Below, piece by piece: positions 7,864 to 16,281 of a stretch of 64,000 nt of DNA (within the stretch, counting starts at the first letter, position 1; every line of letters starts with the position of its first letter). The notes beneath the pieces were generated by a model. That model was given only the letters and a program-made list of their open reading frames with translations, was not told the origin of the DNA and did not search any database. This DNA comes from Pseudomonas faucium (lineage in GTDB: Bacteria > Pseudomonadota > Gammaproteobacteria > Pseudomonadales > Pseudomonadaceae): contig NZ_BQIP01000016.1 of the NCBI RefSeq assembly GCF_021602585.1, positions 1-64,000 on the forward strand, written 5' to 3'. The translations under genes and the position numbers were made by a program.

Positions 7864-9669
7864 TCACTCAGGCGCGGCAGGCTCGATCAACGCCACCAGG
7901 GTCCAGCCCGGTTGCGGCTGCAGCGGTTCGTCGGGGCTGGCGACATGTACCCAGCCGTGTTCATCGCGGGCGAACAGCAAGTGCGCCCGCTCGCCATGTA
8001 AGGCCCGATACGCCTCCCAGCCGAAGCCTTCGGTGAGCGTGGTGCTGTAGAGCTCCGCGCCCTGGTGCAGGCGGTTGGCCAGTTGCAGGTAGGTCATCGG
8101 GTTGGCGCCCAGCAAATGCCCGCGGTGCTCTTCGGCGGCCCGGTGCTTGTCGCTGCGTTGCTTCTCCAGGCCGCTGGCCAGCACGAACAGCCGCCCATGG
8201 CCGAAGTCGTGGCGAAAGCGGGCGCAGGCCAAGGCATTGATCTCGCCGGCAGGCGACAAGCCCAGCAGGTGGCCCAGGCCGACCAGGTCCAGGTGCGCAT
8301 CGGCGTGCTGCGAAGCCGGGTTGCCAAAATAGGTGGGCAGCCCCTCCATGCGCGCCGCGCGAATGTTCTCCCAGCTCGAATCGGTCAGCAGCACCCGACA
8401 GCCCAGTTGCTGCAGAGCCTTGGCGATGGCTCGCGCCGGCTCGTTGGCGCCGACGATGAGAAACCCGCTGGGCGCAGGCTCCGCGACCTTGAGCAGGCGC
8501 GCCAGGGGCCTGGCCGTGGCGCTCTGGATCACCACCGTGCCGATGATCACGGCGAAGGTCAGCGGCACCAGCAGCAAGGCGCCCTGGTGGCCGGCCTCGT
8601 GCAGGCGGATGGCAAAGATCGCCGACACCGCCGCGGCCACGATGCCGCGCGGCGCGACCCAGGCGAGCAGGGCGCGCTCGCGCCAGTTCAGCGCCGAGCC
8701 CAGCGTCGACAGCAGCACATTGAGCGGCCGCGCCAGCAGCTGGATCACCAGCAGCAGCGCCAGCACCGCCGGCCCCAGGCCGATCATGGCGTGCAGGTCG
8801 AGGCGCGCGGCCAGCAGGATGAACAGGCCGGAGATCAGCAGCACGCTGAGGTTTTCCTTGAAGTGCAGGATCTGCCGCACATCGACCCCGCGCATGTTGG
8901 CCAGCCACATGCCCATCACCGTGACCGCCAGCAGCCCGGACTCGTGGACGATCTGGTTGGCGGCGATGAATATGCCCAGCACCGCCGCCAGCGAGGCCAG
9001 GTTGTGCAGGTATTCGGGCAGCCACTGCTCGCGCATGATCTGCCCGAGCAACCAGCCGCCCGCAGCGCCCAAGGCCGTGCCGCAGAAGATCACCCCGGCG
9101 AAGGTCACCAGGCTGTGGGCCAGGCCCTCGCCGGCGCCGCTGGCGATGATGAAGCTGTACACCACCACGGCCAGCAAGGCACCGATCGGGTCGATCATGA
9201 TGCCTTCCCAGCGCAGGATATTGGCGATCGCCGCCTTGGGCCGCACCACCCGCAGCATGGGCACGATCACCGTGGGGCCGGTGACCAGGGTCAAGGTGCC
9301 GAACAGGATTGCCAGGGGCCAGTCGAAGTCCAGCAGCCAGTGGGTGGCCAGGGCGATCAACAGCCAGGTCGACAGCGCGCCCACGGTGACCAGCCGATGC
9401 ACCACGCTGCCGATTTCGCGCCATTGCGACAGGTGCAGGGTGAGGCTGCCCTCGAACAGGATCAGCGCCACCGCCAGCGACACCAGCGGCATCAGCAGCG
9501 GGCCGAACAACGCTTGCGGGTCGAGCCAGCCAAGGATCGGGCCGGCGAGAATGCCGGCCAGCAGCAGAAACAGGATGGCGGGTAATTTCAGGCGCCAGGC
9601 CAGCCATTGGCAAGCCAGGGCGGCAGCGCCGATACCGCCGACGCTGAGAAGGATCTGCTGTTCGTTCAT
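7864..9669 (-). CDS. Na+/H+ antiporter, CPA1 type with TrkA-N/RCK tail
   Basis: This 601-residue cation:proton antiporter has about 12 hydrophobic helices in its first 390 residues, including LFEGSLTLHLSQW and GLLAVTVMGMWLANMRGV. A cytoplasmic Rossmann-like regulatory domain follows (SGFLIVGANEPARAIAKAL near residue 405), typical of the nucleotide-binding TrkA-N/RCK domain. The C-terminal 80 residues resemble a further regulatory domain. The role is likely pH and sodium homeostasis; ion selectivity is inferred from the family. It is divergent from xerD, with a 68-bp intergenic region. Confidence 0.9.
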   Translation of the reverse strand: MNEQQILLSVGGIGAAALACQWLAWRLKLPAILFLLLAGILAGPILGWLDPQALFGPLLMPLVSLAVALILFEGSLTLHLSQWREIGSVVHRLVTVGALSTWLLIALATHWLLDFDWPLAILFGTLTLVTGPTVIVPMLRVVRPKAAIANILRWEGIMIDPIGALLAVVVYSFIIASGAGEGLAHSLVTFAGVIFCGTALGAAGGWLLGQIMREQWLPEYLHNLASLAAVLGIFIAANQIVHESGLLAVTVMGMWLANMRGVDVRQILHFKENLSVLLISGLFILLAARLDLHAMIGLGPAVLALLLVIQLLARPLNVLLSTLGSALNWRERALLAWVAPRGIVAAAVSAIFAIRLHEAGHQGALLLVPLTFAVIIGTVVIQSATARPLARLLKVAEPAPSGFLIVGANEPARAIAKALQQLGCRVLLTDSSWENIRAARMEGLPTYFGNPASQHADAHLDLVGLGHLLGLSPAGEINALACARFRHDFGHGRLFVLASGLEKQRSDKHRAAEEHRGHLLGANPMTYLQLANRLHQGAELYSTTLTEGFGWEAYRALHGERAHLLFARDEHGWVHVASPDEPLQPQPGWTLVALIEPAAPE

Positions 9670-9737
9670 GCGGGCTCCCTATGCCGGCGTGGTTATGAAA
9701 GACTAAGCGCCATTTCGTCGTTTGCCACCGAGTTTTC

Positions 9738-10634
9738 ATGCCCGCCCTCGACCACCCCCTGATCGACCAGTTCCTCGATGCCCTGTGGCTGGAAAAAGGC
9801 CTGTCGGACAACACCCGCGTTTCCTATCGCAGCGACCTGGCGCTGTTCAACGGCTGGTTGCAGGAACATGCCGTGAGCCTGCCCGATGCCGGCCGCGAGT
9901 TGATCCTCGATCACCTGGCCTGGCGCCTCGACCAGGGCTACAAGCCACGTTCCACGGCGCGCTTTCTCTCCGGGCTGCGTGGCTTCTTTCGTTATCTGCT
10001 GCGGGAAAAGCTGGTAGCCGTCGACCCGACCTTGCAGGTCGAGATGCCGCAACTGGGCAAGCCCTTGCCCAAGTCGTTGTCCGAAGCCGATGTCGAAGCC
10101 CTGTTGCAGGCCCCGGACCTCGGCGAGGCGATCGGCCAGCGCGACCGCGCCATGCTCGAAGTGCTGTACGCCTGCGGCCTGCGGGTGACCGAGCTGGTCA
10201 GCCTGACCCTCGACCAGGTTAACCTGCGCCAGGGCGTGCTGCGGGTGATGGGCAAGGGCAGCAAGGAGCGCCTGGTGCCGATGGGCGAGGAGGCGGTGCT
10301 GTGGCTGGAGCGCTACCTGCGCGATGGCCGCGCCGAGCTGCTCAACGGGCGCCCCAGCGATGTGCTGTTCCCCAGCCTGCGCGGCGAGCAGATGACCCGC
10401 CAGACCTTCTGGCACCGGATCAAGCACCATGCGCGGGTGGCCGGCATCGACAAGCCCTTGTCGCCGCATACCCTGCGCCACGCCTTCGCCACCCACTTGC
10501 TCAACCACGGCGCCGACCTGCGCGTGGTGCAGATGCTGCTGGGCCACAGCGACCTGTCGACCACGCAGATCTACACCCACGTGGCCAAGGCACGCCTGCA
10601 GCAGCTGCACGCCCAGCACCATCCACGTGGATGA
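9738..10634 (+). CDS. xerD: Site-specific tyrosine recombinase XerD
   Basis: XerD acts with XerC at the dif site to resolve chromosome dimers. The 298-residue length is standard. The N-terminal SAM-like core-binding domain (LIDQFLDALWLEKGLSDNT) precedes the catalytic domain. The catalytic set is visible: Arg near residue 149 (LRVTEL), Lys near 173 (GKGSKER), HTLRH near 244-248, His near 270 (LGHSDLST) and the nucleophile Tyr near 279 (QIYTHV). The xerD-dsbC-hom-thrC order is a conserved Pseudomonas arrangement. Confidence 0.97.
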   Translation: MPALDHPLIDQFLDALWLEKGLSDNTRVSYRSDLALFNGWLQEHAVSLPDAGRELILDHLAWRLDQGYKPRSTARFLSGLRGFFRYLLREKLVAVDPTLQVEMPQLGKPLPKSLSEADVEALLQAPDLGEAIGQRDRAMLEVLYACGLRVTELVSLTLDQVNLRQGVLRVMGKGSKERLVPMGEEAVLWLERYLRDGRAELLNGRPSDVLFPSLRGEQMTRQTFWHRIKHHARVAGIDKPLSPHTLRHAFATHLLNHGADLRVVQMLLGHSDLSTTQIYTHVAKARLQQLHAQHHPRG

Positions 10635-10788
10635 ATGATTTTCATGTTCCGCCCGCCGGTACCCGCAGACCCCTTCATTGGCGGTGTGATGTGGTAGTCT
10701 TGGGCGGTTTGCACCAAGGGCCGCACGGTCGCCGCGTTTTTCCCGCAGGTGACGCCCTCCGGCCCCTGTCCGCCTTCAGGAGTTCCCC

Positions 10789-11550
10789 ATGCGCGTGACC
10801 CAGATCTTCGCCGCCGCCGCGTTGGCGCTGGCCAGTACTTTCGCCGTTGCCGCGGCGACCGATAGCAATGCCACGGCCGAACAGGCCATCCGCAAATCGC
10901 TGCAGAACCTCGAGCTGGAAGTGCCCGTGGAAAGCGTGGCCAGCAGCCCGCTGAACGGCCTCTACGAAGTCAAGCTGCAGGGCGGCCGCGTGCTTTACGC
11001 CAGCGCCGACGGCCAGTTCGTCATGCAGGGCTACCTGTTCCAGATCCAGGACGGCAAGCCGGTCAACCTGACCGAAAAGACCGAGCGCCAGGGCGTCGCC
11101 AAGCTCATCAACGGCATTCCAGCCGCCGAGATGGTGGTTTATCCTGCCAAGGGCGAAACCAAGTCGCACATCACCGTCTTCACCGACACCACCTGCCCGT
11201 ACTGCCACAAGCTGCACGCCGAAGTGCCCGAACTCAACCGCCGCGGTATCGAAGTGCGCTACGTCGCCTTCCCGCGCCAGGGCCTGGGTTCGCCGGGCGA
11301 TGAGCAGCTGCAGGCGGTGTGGTGCTCCAGCGACCGCCGCGCGGCGCTGGACAAGATGGTCGACGGCAAGGAAATCAAGGCTGCCAAGTGCGCCAACCCG
11401 GTGGGCAAGCAGTTCCAGCTCGGCCAGTCGATCGGGGTCAATGGCACCCCGGCCATCGTGCTGGAAAGCGGCCAGGTGATCCCGGGCTACCAGCCGGCGC
11501 CACAGGTGGCCAAGCTGGCCCTGGCGGGCCAGCAGCAGGCCGCCAAGTAA
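10789..11550 (+). CDS. dsbC: Thiol:disulfide interchange protein DsbC
   Basis: DsbC is the periplasmic disulfide isomerase that corrects wrong disulfides and is kept reduced by DsbD. The 253-residue precursor starts with a signal peptide (MRVTQIFAAAALALASTFAVAAA). The N-terminal dimerisation domain is followed by a thioredoxin fold with the CPYC active site (TDTTCPYCHK, about residue 136). A second cysteine pair and the cis-proline loop GVNGTPAIV are present. It sits between xerD and hom. Confidence 0.96.
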   Translation: MRVTQIFAAAALALASTFAVAAATDSNATAEQAIRKSLQNLELEVPVESVASSPLNGLYEVKLQGGRVLYASADGQFVMQGYLFQIQDGKPVNLTEKTERQGVAKLINGIPAAEMVVYPAKGETKSHITVFTDTTCPYCHKLHAEVPELNRRGIEVRYVAFPRQGLGSPGDEQLQAVWCSSDRRAALDKMVDGKEIKAAKCANPVGKQFQLGQSIGVNGTPAIVLESGQVIPGYQPAPQVAKLALAGQQQAAK

Positions 11551-11631
11551 TCATTCAGTACGCCGTCGTCATGGGGTGACGGCATGTTTCACGGTCGGCG
11601 CAGGTGCCGGCCGTTCAATGGGGAGTTCACA

Positions 11632-12936
11632 GTGAAACCGGTCAAAGTAGGCATCTGTGGGTTGGGGACCGTCGGTGGCGGTACCTTCAATGTACTTCAG
11701 CGCAACGCCGAGGAGATTGCCCGCCGTGCCGGGCGCGGTATTGAAGTGGCACAGATCGCCATGCGCTCGCCCAACCCGAACTGCCAGATTACCGGTACCC
11801 CCATTACCGCTGATGTGTTCGACGTTGCGAGCAACCCTGAGATCGACATCGTCATCGAGCTGATCGGTGGCTACACCGTGGCCCGCGACCTGGTGCTCAA
11901 GGCCATCGAAAACGGCAAGCACGTGGTCACCGCCAACAAGGCGCTGATCGCCGTGCACGGCAACGAAATCTTCGCCAAGGCCCGCGAGAAGGGCGTCATC
12001 GTTGCCTTCGAAGCCGCAGTGGCCGGTGGCATCCCGGTGATCAAGGCGATCCGCGAAGGCCTGTCGGCCAACCGCATCAACTGGCTGGCCGGCATCATCA
12101 ACGGCACCGGCAACTTCATCCTCACCGAAATGCGCGAGAAAGGGCGTGCCTTCCCCGACGTGCTGGCCGAAGCCCAGGCGCTGGGTTATGCCGAAGCCGA
12201 CCCGACCTTCGACGTCGAGGGCATCGATGCCGCGCACAAGCTGACCATCCTGGCCTCCATCGCCTTTGGTATTCCGCTGCAGTTCGAAAAGGCCTACACC
12301 GAGGGCATCACCCAGCTGACCACCGCTGACGTGAACTACGCCGAAGCCCTGGGCTACCGCATCAAGCACCTGGGCGTGGCCCGCAGCACCGCCGCTGGCA
12401 TCGAGCTGCGCGTGCACCCGACGCTGATCCCGGCCGACCGCCTGATCGCCAACGTCAATGGCGTGATGAACGCCGTGATGGTCAACGGTGACGCTGCCGG
12501 TTCCACCCTGTACTACGGCGCCGGGGCCGGCATGGAACCGACCGCTTCGTCGGTGGTTGCCGACCTGGTGGATGTGGTCCGTGCCATGACTTCCGACCCG
12601 GAAAACCGCGTACCGCACCTGGCCTTCCAGCCCGATTCGCTGTCGGACCACCCGATCCTGCCGATCGAAGCCTGCGAAAGCGCCTACTACCTGCGCATCC
12701 AGGCCAAGGACCATCCGGGCGTACTGGCCCAGGTGGCGAGCATCCTCTCCGAGCGTGGCATCAACATCGAGTCGATCATGCAGAAGGAAGCCGAGGAACA
12801 GGACGGCCTGGTGCCGATGATCCTGCTCACCCACGGTGTGGTCGAGCAGCGCATCAACGACGCCATCGTCGCCCTGGAAGCCCTGCAGGACGTGGTCGGC
12901 AAGGTTGTGCGCATCCGCGTCGAACAGCTCAACTAA
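11632..12936 (+). CDS. hom: Homoserine dehydrogenase
   Basis: This enzyme reduces aspartate semialdehyde to homoserine for threonine and methionine synthesis. The 434-residue product starts at a GTG (VKPVKVGICGLGTVGGG) preceded by GGGAG. I prefer it to an upstream in-frame ATG because it gives the usual length and puts the NAD(P)-binding GLGTVGGG near the N-terminus. The catalytic region (GGIPVIKAIREGL, GIINGTGNFIL) is followed by a C-terminal ACT domain (YYLRIQAKDHPGVLAQVA), consistent with threonine feedback control. thrC follows after 54 bp. Confidence 0.97.
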   Translation: MKPVKVGICGLGTVGGGTFNVLQRNAEEIARRAGRGIEVAQIAMRSPNPNCQITGTPITADVFDVASNPEIDIVIELIGGYTVARDLVLKAIENGKHVVTANKALIAVHGNEIFAKAREKGVIVAFEAAVAGGIPVIKAIREGLSANRINWLAGIINGTGNFILTEMREKGRAFPDVLAEAQALGYAEADPTFDVEGIDAAHKLTILASIAFGIPLQFEKAYTEGITQLTTADVNYAEALGYRIKHLGVARSTAAGIELRVHPTLIPADRLIANVNGVMNAVMVNGDAAGSTLYYGAGAGMEPTASSVVADLVDVVRAMTSDPENRVPHLAFQPDSLSDHPILPIEACESAYYLRIQAKDHPGVLAQVASILSERGINIESIMQKEAEEQDGLVPMILLTHGVVEQRINDAIVALEALQDVVGKVVRIRVEQLN

Positions 12937-12943
12937 ATTCCCC

Positions 12944-12967
12944 CACGGGCCGCGACGGCGGCCCGTG
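12944..12967 (+). other. Intercistronic stem-loop between hom and thrC
   Basis: CACGGGCCGC-GACG-GCGGCCCGTG is a perfect 10-bp stem in the 54-bp gap between hom and thrC. It lacks a T-run. It may modulate relative expression or mRNA stability rather than terminate. Confidence 0.6.
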
Positions 12968-12990
12968 CCCAGTATCGAAGGTTAGTAGCC

Positions 12991-14400
12991 ATGCGTTATA
13001 TCAGCACCCGCGGCCAGGCACCGGCCCTGAATTTCGAAGACGTCCTGCTGGCCGGCCTTGCCAGCGATGGCGGCCTGTACGTACCCGAGAACCTGCCGCG
13101 CTTCACCCAGGAAGAGATCGCCTCCTGGGCCGGCCTGCCGTACCACGAGCTGGCCTTCCGGGTGATGCGCCCGTTCGTCACCGGCAGCATCGCCGATGCC
13201 GACTTCAAGAAGATCCTCGAGGAAACCTACGGCGCCTTCGCCCACGCTGCGGTCGCGCCGCTGCGTCAGCTGAACGGCAACGAGTGGGTCATGGAGCTGT
13301 TCCACGGCCCGACCCTAGCGTTCAAGGATTTCGCCCTGCAACTGCTCGGCCGCCTGCTCGACCACGTGCTGGCCAAGCGCGGCGAGCGCGTGGTGATCAT
13401 CGGCGCCACCAGCGGTGACACCGGTTCGGCCGCCATCGAAGGCTGCCGCCGCTGCGACAACGTCGACATCTTCATCCTGCACCCGCACCAGCGTGTGTCG
13501 GAAGTTCAGCGCCGGCAGATGACCACCATCTTCGGCGAGAACATCCACAACATCGCCATCGAAGGCAACTTCGACGACTGCCAGGAGATGGTCAAGGCCA
13601 GCTTCGCCGACCAGTCCTTCCTCAAGGGCACGCGCCTGGTGGCGGTCAACTCGATCAACTGGGCGCGGATCATGGCCCAGATTGTCTACTACTTCCACGC
13701 GGCCCTGCAGCTGGGCGGCCCGGCCCGTTCGGTGGCGTTCTCGGTGCCGACCGGCAACTTCGGCGACATCTTCGCCGGCTACCTGGCGCGCAACATGGGC
13801 CTGCCGATCAGCCAGCTGGTGGTGGCCACCAACCGCAACGACATCCTGCACCGCTTCATGAGCGGCAACCAGTACGTCAAGGAAACCCTGCACGCGACCC
13901 TGTCGCCGTCGATGGACATCATGGTCTCGTCCAACTTCGAGCGCCTGCTGTTCGACCTGCACGGTCGCAATGGCGCCGCGATTGCCGAGCTGATGGCCAA
14001 CTTCAAGCAGGGCGGCGGCTTCAGCGTCGACCAGGACCGCTGGACCGAAGCGCGCAAGCTGTTCGATTCGCTGGCCGTGAGCGACGAGCAGACCTGCGAG
14101 ACCATCGCCGAGGTGTTCGCCAGCACCGGCGAGGTGCTTGACCCGCACACCGCGATCGGCGTCAAGGCCGCCCGCGAATGCCGCCGCAGCCTGGACACGC
14201 CGATGGTGGTGCTGGGCACTGCGCACCCGGTCAAGTTCCCGGATGCGGTGGAGAAGGCCGGCGTTGGCAAGGCGCTGGAGCTGCCTGCTCACCTGAGCGA
14301 CCTGTTCGCCCGCGAAGAGCGCTGCACGGTACTGGCCAACGACCTGAAGGCGGTGCAGGCCTTCGTCAGCCAGCACGGCAACCGCGGCAAGCCGCTGTAA
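12991..14400 (+). CDS. thrC: Threonine synthase
   Basis: ThrC converts O-phosphohomoserine to threonine with pyridoxal phosphate. The 469-residue length fits the longer gammaproteobacterial/yeast-type class. The N-terminus MRYISTRGQAPALNFEDVLL is characteristic, and the PLP lysine lies in LAFKDFALQLLGR (about residue 112). ATSGDTGSAAIEGC is the phosphate-binding loop. It forms a unit with hom and is followed by a strong hairpin. Confidence 0.97.
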   Translation: MRYISTRGQAPALNFEDVLLAGLASDGGLYVPENLPRFTQEEIASWAGLPYHELAFRVMRPFVTGSIADADFKKILEETYGAFAHAAVAPLRQLNGNEWVMELFHGPTLAFKDFALQLLGRLLDHVLAKRGERVVIIGATSGDTGSAAIEGCRRCDNVDIFILHPHQRVSEVQRRQMTTIFGENIHNIAIEGNFDDCQEMVKASFADQSFLKGTRLVAVNSINWARIMAQIVYYFHAALQLGGPARSVAFSVPTGNFGDIFAGYLARNMGLPISQLVVATNRNDILHRFMSGNQYVKETLHATLSPSMDIMVSSNFERLLFDLHGRNGAAIAELMANFKQGGGFSVDQDRWTEARKLFDSLAVSDEQTCETIAEVFASTGEVLDPHTAIGVKAARECRRSLDTPMVVLGTAHPVKFPDAVEKAGVGKALELPAHLSDLFAREERCTVLANDLKAVQAFVSQHGNRGKPL

Positions 14401-14409
14401 GCGTGTGAA

Positions 14410-14440
14410 GTTCAGGGCCGCAATGCGGCCCTGAACCCTT
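14410..14440 (+). terminator. Terminator after thrC
   Basis: GTTCAGGGCCGC-AAT-GCGGCCCTGAAC is a 12-bp perfect stem followed by CCTTCTTTTCC, located 9 bp after the thrC stop. Confidence 0.85.
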
Positions 14441-14527
14441 CTTTTCCGCTGTTACTTTCAGAATTGTCCTATACAAGTCGCTTGGCGACTTACCTAGAGT
14501 GACCGGTCCTTCAAACAGGAGCGGCTC

Positions 14528-14926
14528 ATGCACCAGCCCTACGTGTTGATTCATCAGGCACGCCCTTCCCACCAGATTCTTCTGCACCAGGCCTGCAATG
14601 TGCTGGGCCTCTTCGACGTGCGCGTTACCGAGAGCCTGACCGATCTCAAGACCTGCCTGGTGCGCGATCGCGGGGCCGACCTGCTGATCCTCGACCACGG
14701 CATGCGCGATGGCCTGGCCGTGCTCGAACAGTTCAGGCGCGAGCGCCCGCCACGGGCGCTGCTGTTCGTCGGCCAGCTGGGGGATGGCCTGCCAGACCTC
14801 GCCCACGAGGCCCGGCGCCAAGGCCTGTGGGTGCTCGACGAGCTGCCCTGGCCATTGCCCATGCCGCGCTGGCACAAGGCCCTGCGACGTATTCAAACGG
14901 TCACATCGCCGACGCATGCTCACTGA
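14528..14926 (+). CDS. Degenerate response-regulator receiver-like protein
   Basis: This 132-residue protein resembles a stand-alone CheY-like receiver domain. The strand pattern and the phosphoacceptor region LLILDHGMRDGLAVLEQFR match, with Asp near residue 57. The usual N-terminal acidic pair is absent: the first strand reads YVLIHQARPSHQ. A Lys at the end of strand 5 is also not evident (WVLDELPWPLP). It may therefore be a pseudo-receiver acting by protein contact. A good Shine-Dalgarno (ACAGGAGCGG) precedes the ATG. No DNA-binding output domain is present. The family assignment is from pattern recognition only. Confidence 0.6.
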   Translation: MHQPYVLIHQARPSHQILLHQACNVLGLFDVRVTESLTDLKTCLVRDRGADLLILDHGMRDGLAVLEQFRRERPPRALLFVGQLGDGLPDLAHEARRQGLWVLDELPWPLPMPRWHKALRRIQTVTSPTHAH

Positions 14927-15006
14927 ACCAGCCGCAGCCGGGCGAACTTTCCGCTGCGCCTGTTGGTCAGTTGCTGTATGTCCCACTACCTGCGCGAGTG
15001 ATCCGG

Positions 15007-15288
15007 ATGGAAAGAATCTGCAGACTGCTCAACGACACCCTGGCCCCTTACCAGGCCCACCTTGACGCCGCGGATGCCAGCGGCAACCGCCAATTGACCA
15101 TTTACGACAGCCTCGGTGGCACGGCGCTGCGGCGCACCGTCAGCCTGCGCCAATTGCAGGAGCAGAGCCTGCTGATCGACCTGGTGGATGGCTTGCACCG
15201 AGACCTGCAGATTGTCGAGGGGCGCTTGCAGCCCTGTGTGATTGCAGCCTTGCAACAGCGTCAGCAACCCCAGGGAACCTTTGCCTGA
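15007..15288 (+). CDS. DUF3509 family small protein
   Basis: This 93-residue protein of unknown function resembles the Pseudomonas-specific DUF3509 family, small cytoplasmic proteins with a beta-rich core. The segment LTIYDSLGGTALRRTVSLRQ followed by LVDGLHRDLQIVEG is the recognisable core. The ATG at 15007 (MERICRLLNDTL) is chosen because it gives the usual family size; a longer upstream frame lacks coding character. The last codons overlap a putative ECF-sigma promoter for a downstream non-coding transcript. Confidence 0.7.
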   Translation: MERICRLLNDTLAPYQAHLDAADASGNRQLTIYDSLGGTALRRTVSLRQLQEQSLLIDLVDGLHRDLQIVEGRLQPCVIAALQQRQQPQGTFA

Positions 15289-15301
15289 TTGGCGTATCAG
15301 A
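15275..15301 (+). promoter_or_regulatory. Putative ECF-sigma (AlgU-type) promoter
   Basis: GAACCT (15275-15280), a 16-bp spacer, then TCAGA (15297-15301) is close to the AlgU/RpoE consensus GAACTT-N16/17-TCTGA. It overlaps the last codons of the DUF3509 gene and points at a gene-less stretch that ends in an intrinsic terminator. The assignment to AlgU is inference. Confidence 0.5.
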
Positions 15302-15307
15302 CGCAGT

Positions 15308-15417
15308 AGGGCAGCTAGCCTGCACACAGCTCCGGTGCAGGAGGGTTGTCACGGGAAGCCCGCATGGGCTTTCGATTGGCCCCGGGCGTCTTCCCCAGCG
15401 CTCCGGGGTTTCTTTTT
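15308..15417 (+). ncRNA. Candidate small RNA
   Basis: About 110 bp between a putative ECF-type promoter and a strong intrinsic terminator contain no open reading frame of note but several stems: CCTGCA/TGCAGG, AAGCCC-GCAT-GGGCTT, then the terminator hairpin. The neighbouring minus-strand gene begins its stop codon exactly at the T-run, and the T-run works only for plus-strand transcription. The transcript could also be the 3' end of the DUF3509 mRNA. Whether it matches a known Pseudomonas sRNA could not be checked. Confidence 0.5.
15380..15417 (+). terminator. Rho-independent terminator
   Basis: CCCCGGGCG, a loop, then CGCTCCGGGG forms a long GC stem with one bulge, followed by TTTCTTTTT. 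Only the plus strand has the T-tract. Confidence 0.85.
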
Positions 15418-16273
15418 AATGGGCCTCGAAAAACTGCTTGCTGTGCGCCAGGTAGTCGGCGCGCAGTTCAGGGTCGAGCCAGCGGGCATACAGCGCCGGC
15501 AGGGTATCGCGGCGTAACGCTGGCAGCAGCTGGTCGATATGCTCGATGGCCGCACGCCCCAGCGGCGAATCCGAACAGCCCACGTGCAGGAACTGGTAGC
15601 GGTTGACCCCCTGGATCGGGTGGAAGTGATACGCGTCCAGGTCGCCACCTTGCTGCTGGATCAGGTAGCGCATCTCCGGCCAATAGCCGAGCACCAGTTG
15701 CAGGCGCCCGAGCTGCTGCATCTGCAGCAGGCTGGCGGTGGCGTCGTTGCCGTAATGGCGGCTGAATGCGGTGTCGGGCAACTGGCGCAGGATGTCGTCG
15801 ATCTGCGTGCTGTAGCTGCGCTCGGCGACGATGCCCAGCTTCAGCTGCGTGCTGTCGAGCAAGCCTTTCAGGTCGACCTGCTGGCCATCGAGATAGGGCG
15901 CCAACAGCGCTTCGCCTTCAGTGCGGACCATCACGCCACTGCTCATCACCGCAAGCGTTGGCATGGAGAATTTCACGTACTTGGCGCGCTCCGGCGTCCA
16001 CAGCAGGGTCGGGTCACAGGTGAAGCTGCTGGCGTCTTGCAGCATCTGGATGCCGCGAGCGCGGTTGACCCGAACGATAGCGTGGTCGTACTCGGGCATC
16101 TGTTCGATCAGCAGCGGCAGCATCTGGTCGACCACCCCCTGGCCCTTTTCCGACCCCTCGAAAATGGTGAACGGCGGCAGGTCGCGAACCAGCCACAGCA
16201 AACGCTCCTTGGCCTGCAAGGGGGCAGCGGCCAGCGCGAGCAGCATGCAGCAGAGCAGGGCGCACAGGCGCAT
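15416..16273 (-). CDS. Periplasmic solute-binding-like protein (TIGR02285 type)
   Basis: This 285-residue exported protein resembles bacterial extracellular solute-binding proteins of family 3 (TIGR02285 group), whose ligands are unknown. A signal peptide is evident (MRLCALLCCMLLALAAAPLQA), followed by ERLLWLVRDLPPFTIF. The PPF and later GYWPEMRYLI segments match the family as I recall it. The ATG at 16273 is chosen because it starts at the signal peptide; the longer in-frame upstream part overlaps the CoA-transferase gene. It lies 8 bp downstream of that gene on the same strand. No cognate ABC genes are nearby. Confidence 0.75.
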   Translation of the reverse strand: MRLCALLCCMLLALAAAPLQAKERLLWLVRDLPPFTIFEGSEKGQGVVDQMLPLLIEQMPEYDHAIVRVNRARGIQMLQDASSFTCDPTLLWTPERAKYVKFSMPTLAVMSSGVMVRTEGEALLAPYLDGQQVDLKGLLDSTQLKLGIVAERSYSTQIDDILRQLPDTAFSRHYGNDATASLLQMQQLGRLQLVLGYWPEMRYLIQQQGGDLDAYHFHPIQGVNRYQFLHVGCSDSPLGRAAIEHIDQLLPALRRDTLPALYARWLDPELRADYLAHSKQFFEAH

Positions 16274-16281
16274 GGGCAATC

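Noticed and set aside
15308-15417. Rsm/Csr-type sponge RNA
   Set aside because: Only one AGGA is found, and not several GGA loops, so the RsmY/RsmZ class is not supported.
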